This document shows, piece after piece, positions 17,655 to 26,753 of a stretch of 64,000 nucleotides of DNA. How positions within the stretch are numbered: the first letter of the stretch is position 1; every line of letters begins with the position of its first letter. Source of the stretch: Methanosphaerula palustris E1-9c (lineage in GTDB: Archaea > Halobacteriota > Methanomicrobia > Methanomicrobiales > Methanospirillaceae). The DNA is taken from positions 2,858,918 through 2,922,917 of the forward strand of contig NC_011832.1 of the NCBI RefSeq assembly GCF_000021965.1, read 5' to 3'. Below the pieces are notes generated by a model. It ran no database searches and was not told the DNA's origin. It saw only the letters and a program-made list of their open reading frames with translations. The translations under genes were made by a program, and so were the position numbers.

Positions 17655-18338
17655 ATGAAGATCGCAATCACCCGGCTTGCTGGCAAGGAAGAGAACGATG
17701 CTGCCCGGTGCAATGCATTCGGCCACACCAGTGAGGCCGTCTCCCCCCTTCGGGCCGAGGTGTACGCCGACCAGATCGAAGCGTTTGTGCAGGCGGTCAC
17801 CGAGGGACAGTTCGACTGCCTCTTCTTCACCAGTGCCCTGCCAGCCCAGTTGATCGGGCCTCACCTGAACACCTGGCCGCGGGTGGTGGCGATCGGGCCG
17901 ACCACCGCAGCGACACTCCAGCAGCACGGGATCCCGGCAGAGACCCTCTCGATGTTCTACTCGCGAGAGTTCGTTCCCTACCTGGGCTCCTGGATCAGTA
18001 TGAAGACAATCGGGATCCCGCGTGCCGACGTCCCAAACCAGGCTCTCCTCGATTCGATCACCGGAGCCGGCGGGATCCCGCGGGAGTTCCGATGCTACGG
18101 GCTCGTGAAGACCGGAGAACCCCTCCAGACCGCTGACGCCGGGGCGATCCTCTTCACCAGTGCGATGTCGTACAGAGAGGCACGCTGGACACCCCGCCCG
18201 GATCTGCTGGTCGGCGCCATCGGCGAGGTGACGGCGGATGCGGTCAGGGCCGGCGGAACACCGGTGGATGTGATCGGTGACGGTTCCCTAGAGGGGTTCC
18301 TTACGGCACTGAACCGATTCATAGAGGAGCGATCATGA
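17655..18338 (+). CDS. hemD: Uroporphyrinogen-III synthase
   Basis: 227 residues. Closes hydroxymethylbilane to uroporphyrinogen III, precursor of siroheme, heme d1 and the methanogen cofactor F430. Motifs: N-terminal MKIAITRLAGKEEND, FDCLFFTSALPAQ (about 55), VVAIGPTTAATLQQHGIPAE (about 78), ILFTSAMSYREA (about 160), LVGAIGEVTADAVRAGG and the C-terminal EGFLTALNRF. Divergent overall, as is normal for HemD. It overlaps the Cbf5 gene by 4 bases. A TATA-like GCGATATACTC occurs at about 17618. Confidence 0.82.
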   Translation: MKIAITRLAGKEENDAARCNAFGHTSEAVSPLRAEVYADQIEAFVQAVTEGQFDCLFFTSALPAQLIGPHLNTWPRVVAIGPTTAATLQQHGIPAETLSMFYSREFVPYLGSWISMKTIGIPRADVPNQALLDSITGAGGIPREFRCYGLVKTGEPLQTADAGAILFTSAMSYREARWTPRPDLLVGAIGEVTADAVRAGGTPVDVIGDGSLEGFLTALNRFIEERS

Positions 18339-19234
18339 GCACCGGAACCAAGAAAACTGGGATTGTGATCATCGACAAGCCACGCGGGCCATCGAGTCAC
18401 CAGGTGGCGGCCTGGGTCGGAGACCTGCTCGGGGTCGATGTCGGCCATGCCGGGACGCTGGATCCGATGGTGTCAGGGGTGCTGGTCGTGATGCTCGGCA
18501 ACGCGGTCAGGCTCGCCCCGCTCCTCCTCCAACATGACAAGGAGTACGTCGCCCTGATGCGGCTACATGGGGATGCGGAACCCTCCGATGTGCAGGAGGC
18601 AGCCAGGGAATTAACAGGCAGGGTTTACCAGCGACCACCGAGGCGGAGCGCTGTGAAGCGGGCCCTCCGGATCAGGACGATCCAGGACCTAACAGTCCTC
18701 GACCAGCAGGGCCGGTTGGTACTGCTCAGGATCCGGTGCGACGCAGGCACCTACATCCGATCGCTCTGCCATCACCTCGGCCTCGTCCTCGGTGTGGGCG
18801 GGCATATGCAGGAACTCCGAAGGACCCGATCCGGAACCTTCGACGAGATGCAGGCCCATACCCTCCACGCTCTCAAGGACGCGGTTTTCAGGGCTAAAGA
18901 AGGGGACTCCTCTGCACTCGACGCGATGATCCTGCCGGTTGAGGTCGCCATTCCTGAGGTGCAGACTGTGGTGATCCGTGACTCCGCAGTCGATGCGATC
19001 TGCCATGGAGCCGTCCTCGCCGGCGTTGGCGTCGTCGGTGTGACGAAATTTAAACGTGGGGAGAGGGTGGCTGTACTGACCGAGAAAAAGGAGTTCGTCT
19101 GCCTCGGTCGGGCCCTCGTCGACGCCACCGCGATCATCCCCGGCAAACCTGGACTCGTCGTCGCCCCGGGCACGGTCTTCATGACCTCCGGCACCTACCC
19201 CCGGTGCTGGAAGAAGCATCAGACCTCATGCTGA
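18335..19234 (+). CDS. cbf5: Cbf5, RNA-guided tRNA/rRNA pseudouridine synthase
   Basis: 299 residues. The TruB catalytic motif GHAGTLDPMVSGVL places the nucleophile at Asp43. The C-terminal third is a PUA domain (ICHGAVLAGVGVVGVTKFKRGERVAVLTEKKE). The length and PUA arrangement fit archaeal Cbf5 of the H/ACA RNP, not bacterial TruB. The ATG overlaps the hemD stop codon. The last dozen residues (TYPRCWKKHQTSC) are the short lysine-containing tail. Confidence 0.9.
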   Translation: MSTGTKKTGIVIIDKPRGPSSHQVAAWVGDLLGVDVGHAGTLDPMVSGVLVVMLGNAVRLAPLLLQHDKEYVALMRLHGDAEPSDVQEAARELTGRVYQRPPRRSAVKRALRIRTIQDLTVLDQQGRLVLLRIRCDAGTYIRSLCHHLGLVLGVGGHMQELRRTRSGTFDEMQAHTLHALKDAVFRAKEGDSSALDAMILPVEVAIPEVQTVVIRDSAVDAICHGAVLAGVGVVGVTKFKRGERVAVLTEKKEFVCLGRALVDATAIIPGKPGLVVAPGTVFMTSGTYPRCWKKHQTSC

Positions 19235-19236
19235 GC

Positions 19237-19252
19237 CTTTAAGTATAAATAA
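19237..19252 (+). promoter_or_regulatory. TATA-like element upstream of the peptidase pseudogene
   Basis: TTTAAGTATAAATAAG lies immediately after the cbf5 stop codon and about 55 bases before the likely ATG at 19306. It looks like an intact archaeal TATA box, suggesting that the gene lost its coding capacity before its promoter. Confidence 0.4.
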
Positions 19253-19305
19253 GAACAGGCAGGATGACTGGTATCCTGACCCCCCGTTCCAGGTCAGGCA
19301 CTTCT

Positions 19306-21350
19306 ATGAAGAGGTCAAGGTCGTTTCTTCTGATCTGCTCGCTGCTGATCCCGGTGATAGGGAGCACAGTTATGGTCTCTGCAGGAGAACTGCCGGCAGC
19401 CAGCGCGACGAACACTGGTGGGCACCCGATCATGCATCCAAATCAGACCACGTTGCAGCGATGGATCGAACAGTATGATGCCACCGAACTGGTACAGATC
19501 GATCCAGTGATCAGGAACCAGGCGATCCAGTCAACCGGTGCACAATAATTTCTGTCACACCTGCCCTACACCCCAGCAGAGCGGGACCAGAATCCAATTG
19601 GAAACTGCTGGTCGGGGCCAGTACCGGAGTGATAGAGGTGGCTCACGACATCGACAACCAAGTATACGACCGGCTCTCGATCCAGTACCTCGACTCGAAC
19701 TACAACGGTGGATCCGGATCTGACTGGGCTGGGGAGAGCGGACCCCTGACAGAGTTCGTCCAGTTCTATAACCAGATGCGAATCACGGCCCCCTGGTCCA
19801 ACACCAATGCAGACTTCCAGGATGGAAGAGAATGGTGCTCGGTGAACAGACAGGCCTCTGGGTCTCGGCCTCATCGATCCAGACCATTCCCCATTATGAT
19901 ATCTCCAGCATCACCGAGCAACGGATCGAGACCCGGAAGGTGAGTCAAGCCGGTGCAATCGCCGATATCAAGACGGTGCTGGATCAGAATCAGGCCGTCT
20001 ATCTCGGATTTTGACTTCCAAACCTGGTGGCCTGGGATGATTTTGATACATTCAGGGACACCAAGAGGAAGATATGGTCTGGGACCCGTCCCCATATCAT
20101 GGGCAAACCTGGAACAGCAACGCCAGCGGTGGCCATGCCGTCCTCTGTGTCAGTTATGATGACACAGACTCCAACAACCGCTACTGGATTCTCGTCAACT
20201 CCAGGGGGACCGCCGATGGCAGCCGGCCGCACGGCATCTTCCGTATGAAGATGGATGTCGATTACAGTGCTACCTATTTATGGACTGTACAATCTACCCG
20301 CGATGCAATGGGAGACCGAGTCAGTGACATTCAGCGCTACCCCGCGGACCACGGTCACCACACTATACCGACAACCATACCGACCATCACAGTCACTCCA
20401 ATGCCCACCTACACGATCACCACCATGCCGACGACCATCCCCACCGCCATCGTCACTCCCACCATTACGACCGGACCTGACACCCCAACATTTGCCGGCA
20501 TCTGGGAGACCACCTACGGCCAGATGAAACTGACCGTCGCCGGGAGGCAGGTTCACGGAACCTATGGATACTGGGGAGAGGAGACCGGAACGATCGGTGG
20601 TACTCTCTATGACAGCGGGCAGACCCTGTACGGCACCTAGTTCGACTCACTCGGATACAACCCGCCTAGAGGCAGTGGTCCTCTCACCCTCACCGATGAT
20701 GGGGTCGCCTTTCAGGGCCAGTTCTTCTCCAACAACTGGATGTACAGTGGCTGGTGGGAGGGTATCCAAGCACTACCCCAACCCCCACACTGGCCTCAGC
20801 CACCGTCGGATTCTCCCCGACCGCAGCGACGGTGACGAGTGGTGGGGAGGGTCCCGCTCGATCTGGACCTCTCCACCATCGAGGATGGGATCTGGGCCTA
20901 CACGATTAGAGTCAGCACTGATGACCCCTCGGTTGCGGTGATCACAACAGCAGAGCCCCCCTCTGGGCATGGATGACCAGCGTCTCGACACTTCCGCATC
21001 GACCGTCACCATCAGAGGCTCGGACCTCTTCGATCAGATCTGGAGACGGGTGGAGAACATTCCGTTGGGGCATATGACGATCCAGGATAAAAATACGGGA
21101 ATGACCGGGCTGAAGGGGACGGTGACTCGCCTGAGCGACGACGTGGGGGAACCGAACAATCAACCGACCTGGACCATGTCGGGCTGTACGAAGATCTGAA
21201 TGGGATGGGGGCCTGGACTTCAACGATGTGGTCCTCTACTTCAACCAGATGGACTGGATCAACAAGCATGAACCGGTCAGTACGTTCGACTTCAATACGG
21301 ATGGTCAGATCGACTTCAATGATATTGTCAGACTCTTTGGCATGATCTGA
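19306..21350 (+). pseudogene. Papain-like (C1A) secreted peptidase with dockerin-like tail, heavily decayed
   Basis: A signal peptide (SFLLICSLLIPVIGSTVMVSAG) and HPIMHPNQTTLQRWIEQY closely match the intact peptidase at 21604. A TAA follows at 19546, the active-site segment PIGNCW is followed by a frameshift near 19615, and further shifts lie near 19840 and 20010. His (GGHAVLCVSYDDT) and Asn (YWILVNS) regions remain. Unlike the intact copy, it then carries a threonine/proline linker and a lipocalin-like module (AGIWETTYGQMKLTVAG). That module ends at a TAG at 20638 where a tryptophan is expected. Dockerin-like residues survive at 21178-21350. Confidence 0.75.
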
Positions 21351-21603
21351 ACACTCGTTTTTCCGATTCATCTTTGACTACCATTCTATCCTCCTGAACC
21401 GGTTCCATCTTCAGGAGAACCTGTCGCGATGTCAAAATAGTAGTATATAAATATAAACCAAGATTAATACAAAATCAACTGCCTTTATTAATTACATAGC
21501 ATTAGGCTGATGCAATAAATATGCAGCCAGTATAGGTCTTATTTGAAGAGAAAATATCAAAATTAAGAATTTTCAGGGCGCTGTTCCAGGTTGTGTTTGT
21601 CCC

Positions 21604-23331
21604 ATGAACAGATTCCAATCCATACTTCTCTTCTGCTGTCTATTCATGATTCTCTTCAGTGAAGGTGCAGTCTCTGCAGCAGAAACCCTGGCATCCAACG
21701 AATCGGTCACAACACTCAACCCGATCATGCACCCAAACCAGACGACCCTGCAGCGGTGGATCGAACAGTATGAGGCTGCTGAGACTGTGCCGATAGATCA
21801 GACGATCAAAGACCGGGCGATCCAGTCAACTGGTGCACGGTCGCTCCTCTCGGATCTGCCCTATATCGCTTCCGAGCGGAATCAGAATCCGATTGGGAAC
21901 TGCTGGGTCTGGGCCGGCACTGGTGTACTTGAAGTAGCTCATGCAGAACAGACCGGGATCAAAGACCGACTCTCGATCCAGTACCTCGACTCGAATTATA
22001 ATGATGGATCCGGCCCTGACTGGGCTGGTGAGGGAGGGTCCCTGACCGATTTTGTCCAGTTTTATAACCAGCAGCATATCGCAGTCCCCTGGTCCAACTA
22101 CAACGCGAACTTCCAGGATGGACAGTTATGGTCCTTGAAGAATATGCAGACCTGGATTCCTGCCGCATCGATACAAACCACCCCTCATTATGACATCTCC
22201 AGCATCACTGGACAGAAGGTTCAAACCAGGGGGGTCAGTCAGGTCACAGCGATCACCAATATCAAGGCGGTGTTGGATCAGAACCGAGGTATTTATCTCG
22301 GTTTCAAACTCCCAGACGAGGCGGCCTGGGACGATTTTGAAACCTTCTGGAACGATCAGGGGGAGGATGCTGTTTGGGATCCGTCTCCATATGTCAGTAG
22401 AACGTGGGACAGCAACACCGGTGGTGGTCACGCTGTGCTCTGTATTGGTTATGATGACACGGACCCCAACAATCGTTACTGGATCCTCGTCAACTCCTGG
22501 GGGACTGCCGGGGGCAAAAGGCCAAACGGCATCTTCCGAATGAAGATGGATGTCGATTACAGTGCTACCTATTATGGACTGTACAATCTGCCCGCGATGC
22601 AATGGGAGACCGAGTCAGTGACATTCAGCGCTACCCCGCAGCCCGTCTTCACGATCACCACAGTCGCCCCCATACCAGCGTCGCTCGGACTTTCCCCGAA
22701 AAATAACACAATGAAGAGCGGGGGAAACCTGTCACTCGACCTGAACCTCACCCCATCAGTGAACGGCCTGTCTGGGTATATCATCACGATCACCAGCGAT
22801 AACCCCCAGGTGGCCTCGATCACCAGTGCAACGCTCCCCGCCTGGGCTGGTATGACCAGTATCTCGACACTCCCGTCATCGACCGTCACCGTCATGGGCT
22901 CTGACCTCTCCGATCAGGTCCACGGAGCAGCACAGACCATCCCCCTGGCCAACCTGGGGATCACGACCGGAAAGGCAGGGACGGCCACACTGACTGTGAA
23001 GGTGACCGGGCTCAGCGACGACAGTGGACACCCCATCCTGACCACCAGCGTGCCGGCTGTGATCACAGTGCAGGCGCCGAATATCTCCTCCGGAGTGATT
23101 CCAATCCAGTCAAATGGAGACCTGCTGATAGGCAACCAGCCCACCGACCCGGATCATGACGGGCTATACGAGGATCTGAACGGGAATGGGGTGCTGGACT
23201 TCAATGATATCACGCTCTTCTTCAATCAGATGGACTGGATCAGTGGGCATGAACCGTTAGGGGCGTTCGACTTCAATGGAAACGGTCAGATCGACTTCAA
23301 TGATATCGTCATCCTCTTCAATTCACTTTAA
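21604..23331 (+). CDS. Secreted papain-family (C1A) cysteine peptidase with dockerin-like C-terminus
   Basis: 575 residues. A signal peptide (ILLFCCLFMILFSEGAVSA) precedes a C1A catalytic domain. Catalytic Cys is in NPIGNCWVWAGTG (about 100), His in GGGHAVLCIGYDD (about 279) and Asn in RYWILVNSWGTAGG (about 297). Residues 345-500 look like a beta-sandwich module (SGGNLSLDLNLTPSVNGLSG). The final 55 residues have two calcium-loop motifs (DLNGNGVLDFNDITLFFNQM and FDFNGNGQIDFNDIVILFNS) like a type I dockerin. Exported, probably proteolytic, possibly docked to a surface partner. It is a tandem paralogue of the decayed gene just upstream. Confidence 0.85.
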   Translation: MNRFQSILLFCCLFMILFSEGAVSAAETLASNESVTTLNPIMHPNQTTLQRWIEQYEAAETVPIDQTIKDRAIQSTGARSLLSDLPYIASERNQNPIGNCWVWAGTGVLEVAHAEQTGIKDRLSIQYLDSNYNDGSGPDWAGEGGSLTDFVQFYNQQHIAVPWSNYNANFQDGQLWSLKNMQTWIPAASIQTTPHYDISSITGQKVQTRGVSQVTAITNIKAVLDQNRGIYLGFKLPDEAAWDDFETFWNDQGEDAVWDPSPYVSRTWDSNTGGGHAVLCIGYDDTDPNNRYWILVNSWGTAGGKRPNGIFRMKMDVDYSATYYGLYNLPAMQWETESVTFSATPQPVFTITTVAPIPASLGLSPKNNTMKSGGNLSLDLNLTPSVNGLSGYIITITSDNPQVASITSATLPAWAGMTSISTLPSSTVTVMGSDLSDQVHGAAQTIPLANLGITTGKAGTATLTVKVTGLSDDSGHPILTTSVPAVITVQAPNISSGVIPIQSNGDLLIGNQPTDPDHDGLYEDLNGNGVLDFNDITLFFNQMDWISGHEPLGAFDFNGNGQIDFNDIVILFNSL

Positions 23332-23526
23332 TGAAGAGGTCACCGCCAATAACAGTGGTGCTCATTGCAAGTGAACAAACAGACGGACCTCTAGGCCCTG
23401 ATCACAGCCACCGAGGAGAGAGAGAACTGTCAGACTACTCCATAAAATCCTCACCGACCTCCTTGGGGGATCAGAACAAGGCATACCATTAAAAAAATAG
23501 ACCGTGAAGTATACTAGGACATTTCT
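23332..23526. other. Intergenic spacer before tRNA-Ser
   Basis: No credible gene is seen. A TATA-like run TTAAAAAAATAGACC at about 23491-23506 could serve the tRNA that begins at 23527. Confidence 0.4.
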
Positions 23527-23612
23527 GCTGAGGTAGTCTAGTCCGGTAGGGCGCAGGCCTGGAAAGCCTGTGGGGCGTTTGCCCCTCGGGAGTTCAAATC
23601 TCCCCCTCAGCG
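23527..23612 (+). tRNA. tRNA-Ser (anticodon GGA)
   Basis: An 86-base cloverleaf. The acceptor GCTGAGG at 23527-23533 pairs exactly with CCTCAGC at 23605-23611, with discriminator G. The anticodon stem-loop GGCCTGGAAAGCC carries GGA. A long variable arm (TGGGGCGTTTGCCCC) marks it as class II serine tRNA, and the T arm contains GTTCAAATC. CCA is not encoded. Confidence 0.95.
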
Positions 23613-23757
23613 TTCTTTGTTTTCATCACTGTTTCTTCCAATAGCAGAGTGGCTCAACTTCGAGTCAACAGTGTTTCGGAATCTGCTGCTCAGGCTCCTG
23701 ATCACCTGGACTACCGGAATTTTGGTGGCAAGATCTCTCATATTCGATCCCATATCT

Positions 23758-24408
23758 TCATTTTTCTGCACCAGACAAAGTTACACTCACCCGGCCTATC
23801 CCCAGTTTGATGAGTGGTAGGGTCATATAAACCGCCGAACTCCAAGTGAACCCAGCGAGGGCGAGGAGAATACCAACGAGTGCTACAATCGGGATGGTGA
23901 AAATACGAAAGCGTACTCTCCGGATGAAGAGAGCCTCCACTGTCGGTTTTACGAGACGATGTCCGGCCGTCGCATAGAGCCACTGGAAGAACAGACCCAT
24001 ACTGATAGCAAAGAGGTTAGCATCAAAGACGATAGCCCCGAGCGAGGCCCCGGGGAAGTCCCCTGAAAAAGAGGTCGAGAAGGGCAACAGGGCAACAAAC
24101 ATCAGGGTGATCAGGTTGATCCAGACGAATATTTTGTCGACATGCCAGATGAAGTGAAAATTGGTGTGATGAGAGAGCCAGATGGCCCCGAGGATCAGGA
24201 ATGCCAGAACATAATGGAAGAAGTCGGAACCGAGCGATAGGAGAACATGGATGGCATACTCGTTGGACTGAACAATCGTCGCCTTATCGGGCAAATCCAC
24301 CCCGAGGACAAGAAGCGTCATCGAGAATGCAAAGATGCCATCCGAGAGTCCTTCAAGCCGCCCCTTGGTGAGGTGCATCTCATTGTCGAACTCATTCTCT
24401 TCTTCCAT
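23758..24408 (-). CDS. TMEM175-like (DUF1211) potassium channel family protein
   Basis: 216 residues and about six transmembrane helices. The first helix carries the family signature RLEGLSDGIFAFSMTLLVL (residues about 17-35), the RxxxFSD-type filter motif of TMEM175 proteins, where conserved hydrophobic residues rather than a TVGYG loop select potassium. It is bordered downstream by a tRNA-Ser and upstream by a decayed Fic gene, so it stands alone. Membrane location and family are well supported; physiological role is not shown. Confidence 0.82.
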   Translation of the reverse strand: MEEENEFDNEMHLTKGRLEGLSDGIFAFSMTLLVLGVDLPDKATIVQSNEYAIHVLLSLGSDFFHYVLAFLILGAIWLSHHTNFHFIWHVDKIFVWINLITLMFVALLPFSTSFSGDFPGASLGAIVFDANLFAISMGLFFQWLYATAGHRLVKPTVEALFIRRVRFRIFTIPIVALVGILLALAGFTWSSAVYMTLPLIKLGIGRVSVTLSGAEK

Positions 24409-24529
24409 AGTGAACTGAGTAAATTTGGGGGTATTGGAGGTTTAATCTCTCGGTCATCCGGATGAAAAAAGAGCGGCCGGGTGAACCAATGAGATGCAAG
24501 ACCTGACTCATCGACCGGCCAGATTCATA

Positions 24530-25004
24530 TTGAGAGATTCTTTGTATCCCCTCTCCACAGGTCGAACTGTTCATTGAAGATGAAGAGAAACTCACGCACC
24601 CGCCTCTCCTTCACAAGATAACCCTGTTTTACAAGCCCGAACAGGTCGGTCCATGCTGTCTAATAGACAACACCGGAACGGGACATTATCTCTCTAATGG
24701 TGAAGTACTCGTCGCTGTACTCCATCATATACCAGAGAATTTCCACCTACCTCTGGTTGATATCCCGGGTAGCCCTGATGATCGCCTTCATTTCATCCTG
24801 TTCGCTCTGTTTCCTCTCGATAAAAGCGAACAGATCCTTTCGCGCATCTTCGATGAACCTGATGTGTACTGGATGGAGTAGGTTCGATCCACCTCGTCGT
24901 ATTCAGTGTACAGGTATGCAAGGGCGTATCTCTATTTGGACTGGAGGATAACCCGGGAGAGCGGCATGTACTCGAAGAGCCAGTAGCCATGTGAGACGTC
25001 CATT
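24530..25004 (-). pseudogene. Fic-family protein, C-terminal relic
   Basis: The minus strand from about 25004 reads GYWLFEYMPLSRVILQSK, TAG, RYALAYLYTEYDEVDRTYSI. A one-base loss near 24875 then gives HIRFIEDARKDLFAFIERK, then INQR, TAG, VEILWYMMEYSDEYFTI, then GVVY, TAG, TAWTDLFGLVKQGYLVKER, ending at about 24530. This matches the post-catalytic linker and winged-helix tail of Fic/DOC proteins. The Fic catalytic motif HPFxxGNGR is absent; sequence upstream of 25004 shows none of it. All three nonsense codons are TAG. Confidence 0.6.
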
Positions 25005-25420
25005 TCCTGTGGGTCTGATCTTCTAAATACTAATTTTAAACATATTAGTATTTTATGAGTATTTCAGTCAGAAGGCATCCGACATCATCTCATCCATAGT
25101 ATTTTTGAGCAGTGGAACCTGTCTCTTCCTCAATAACATTAGGAATATCCGTCCTTTCACCATTCCCAGCCTGGTTCATTTCTGGAGGTTCGTCATCTCC
25201 TAGGGTTGGGCCTGTTAAATACTAATTCTACAGAGTTTAGTATTGAGTTAGTATTTCGATCAAGTACGATATCATCGTTGATGTTTAAAAAAATCGATTA
25301 CATATCGGACTGAGGAGGTTTAGAAGAATCCAGATGGGTGAGCAACCATCACCTGAAGGCAGTGTGGTCTCCCGGATACACCTATCTGCCGACCACCCAC
25401 CAGGCAACCCAGTACATCAA
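25005..25420. other. Non-coding stretch upstream of the Fic relic
   Basis: AT-rich, with two similar blocks, TAAATACTAATTTTAAACATATTAGTATTT (split around 25025-25055) and TAAATACTAATTCTACAGAG then TTTAGTATT (25215-25245). Each contains an inverted AAATACTAA/TTAGTATTT pair of about 9 bases. They look like two copies of a small operator or hairpin. No gene is visible here. Confidence 0.45.
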
Positions 25421-26581
25421 TCAGGACTGCTGGGGATGGGAAACCGGATTCATCAACGAATTGTTCTCCTCCTTCAGTTTTTGCGCCGCTATCGCAGCCA
25501 GTCTCTGATCGATTGCTGAGATCCGGGCTACACCATATTGGGGACTGATTGTGATATGCTCTGAGAATTGTCGCTCTCCAATCATCACAGTCCGGAAGAT
25601 CGAACCGGTCTCCTCCCGTTCCATCGCCGCGAGGATCTGGTCGAGGTCGACAGGGAGGAACGATTGCAGGTCCACCTCTTCACCACTGTTGATCAACACG
25701 TCGATCGCGGCCTCATTGAAGTAGGTGATCTGGCCGACAGGGTTCACCTCAATGACCGGGTTGATCTCAAGGTGAGGGAAGGCCGCGAGCTGTGTCATCT
25801 CGCGTTTGATGACCAGCGTTCGGGTGATGTCGGTCAGCTCGATGATATGGCCGTACTCGTGGTGGGCCTGGTCAAGAGGGGCGATGTGCACGTCACAGTC
25901 GATCGGGGCCCCGTGTTTTTGGACGAACCGAATCCTGAGCTCCGATCGCCCATGGTCCCGGAGGTCGGCCCGGATCTGTTCGCCGGCCTGCTCGTATTCT
26001 TCCTCACCAGGATAGAGCTGCCGGAGATGGCAACCGACCAGTTCCTCCTCCTGATAACCGAGCATCCCTGCCAGCGAGCCGTTCACCCACTGCAACCGCA
26101 TGCCCCGAATCAACGCAATCCCATGGGCCGAGGCCGAGAGGATCGCAGAGAGGACCTCGTGCATCTCCCGGATCTGTCGTTCCTGTTCCCGCTCTGCGAC
26201 CGCACGCCGGATCTTATGAGCCAACTCGGCGTATTGAGCCTGTGCCTCTCCCCCCTTCTGCAGATAATAGTCTGCACCCGAATTGAGCGCCTCGATCACC
26301 ACCTCCTCGCGGCCATGGCCGGTGAAGATCACGAACGGGATGGTGTTCTGCGAGGCACGGAGCACCTTTAAGAACGCGATCCCATTCATCCCCGGCATCT
26401 CATAGTCTGAGATCACGCCATCAAAGGTTTCATGATCCAGGCGATCCAGTGCCTCGGTCACCGAATGGACCGCGTCGATGCTGATAGAACCAGAACGTTC
26501 CAGAAAAAGGCGGGCCAGGTCGGTCATTTCCACCTCGTCGTCCACCATCAAAAGTCTGAGCGTCCGCCGATCCAGGAGCAC
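25421..26581 (-). CDS. Response regulator with two PAS domains
   Basis: About 386 residues. A receiver domain (LLMVDDEVEMTDLARLFLER, phospho-acceptor Asp in DGVISDYEMPG, Lys in ADYYLQKGG) occupies about 10-130. It is followed by two PAS domains (AILSASAHGIALIRGMRLQW, and from about 270 NPVIEVNPVGQITYFN). No kinase or DNA-binding domain is present, a common methanogen architecture for a relay protein. I prefer the GTG at 26581, which is preceded by a strong GGAGGTGA site; an ATG at 26629 is in frame. No partner histidine kinase is adjacent. Confidence 0.8.
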   Translation of the reverse strand: MLLDRRTLRLLMVDDEVEMTDLARLFLERSGSISIDAVHSVTEALDRLDHETFDGVISDYEMPGMNGIAFLKVLRASQNTIPFVIFTGHGREEVVIEALNSGADYYLQKGGEAQAQYAELAHKIRRAVAEREQERQIREMHEVLSAILSASAHGIALIRGMRLQWVNGSLAGMLGYQEEELVGCHLRQLYPGEEEYEQAGEQIRADLRDHGRSELRIRFVQKHGAPIDCDVHIAPLDQAHHEYGHIIELTDITRTLVIKREMTQLAAFPHLEINPVIEVNPVGQITYFNEAAIDVLINSGEEVDLQSFLPVDLDQILAAMEREETGSIFRTVMIGERQFSEHITISPQYGVARISAIDQRLAAIAAQKLKEENNSLMNPVSHPQQS

Positions 26582-26753
26582 TCCTTCACCTCCTCTCCCA
26601 GTCCCCTTTCCAGTATAAGCAGATAGCATTGTAGCTCCTGTTGTATCGTAGAGTTCAAGAGTATTAAAATTAAATCAATAGATATTTTGTAAAGTATATA
26701 TTAATCGCGGGGAGGAGAACGAGTATATAGACCACGAGCACCATGATCGATCG

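Noticed and set aside
23613..23757. Integrase attachment site at the 3' end of tRNA-Ser
   Set aside because: No duplicate of the tRNA 3' end and no integrase gene were found in the following sequence.
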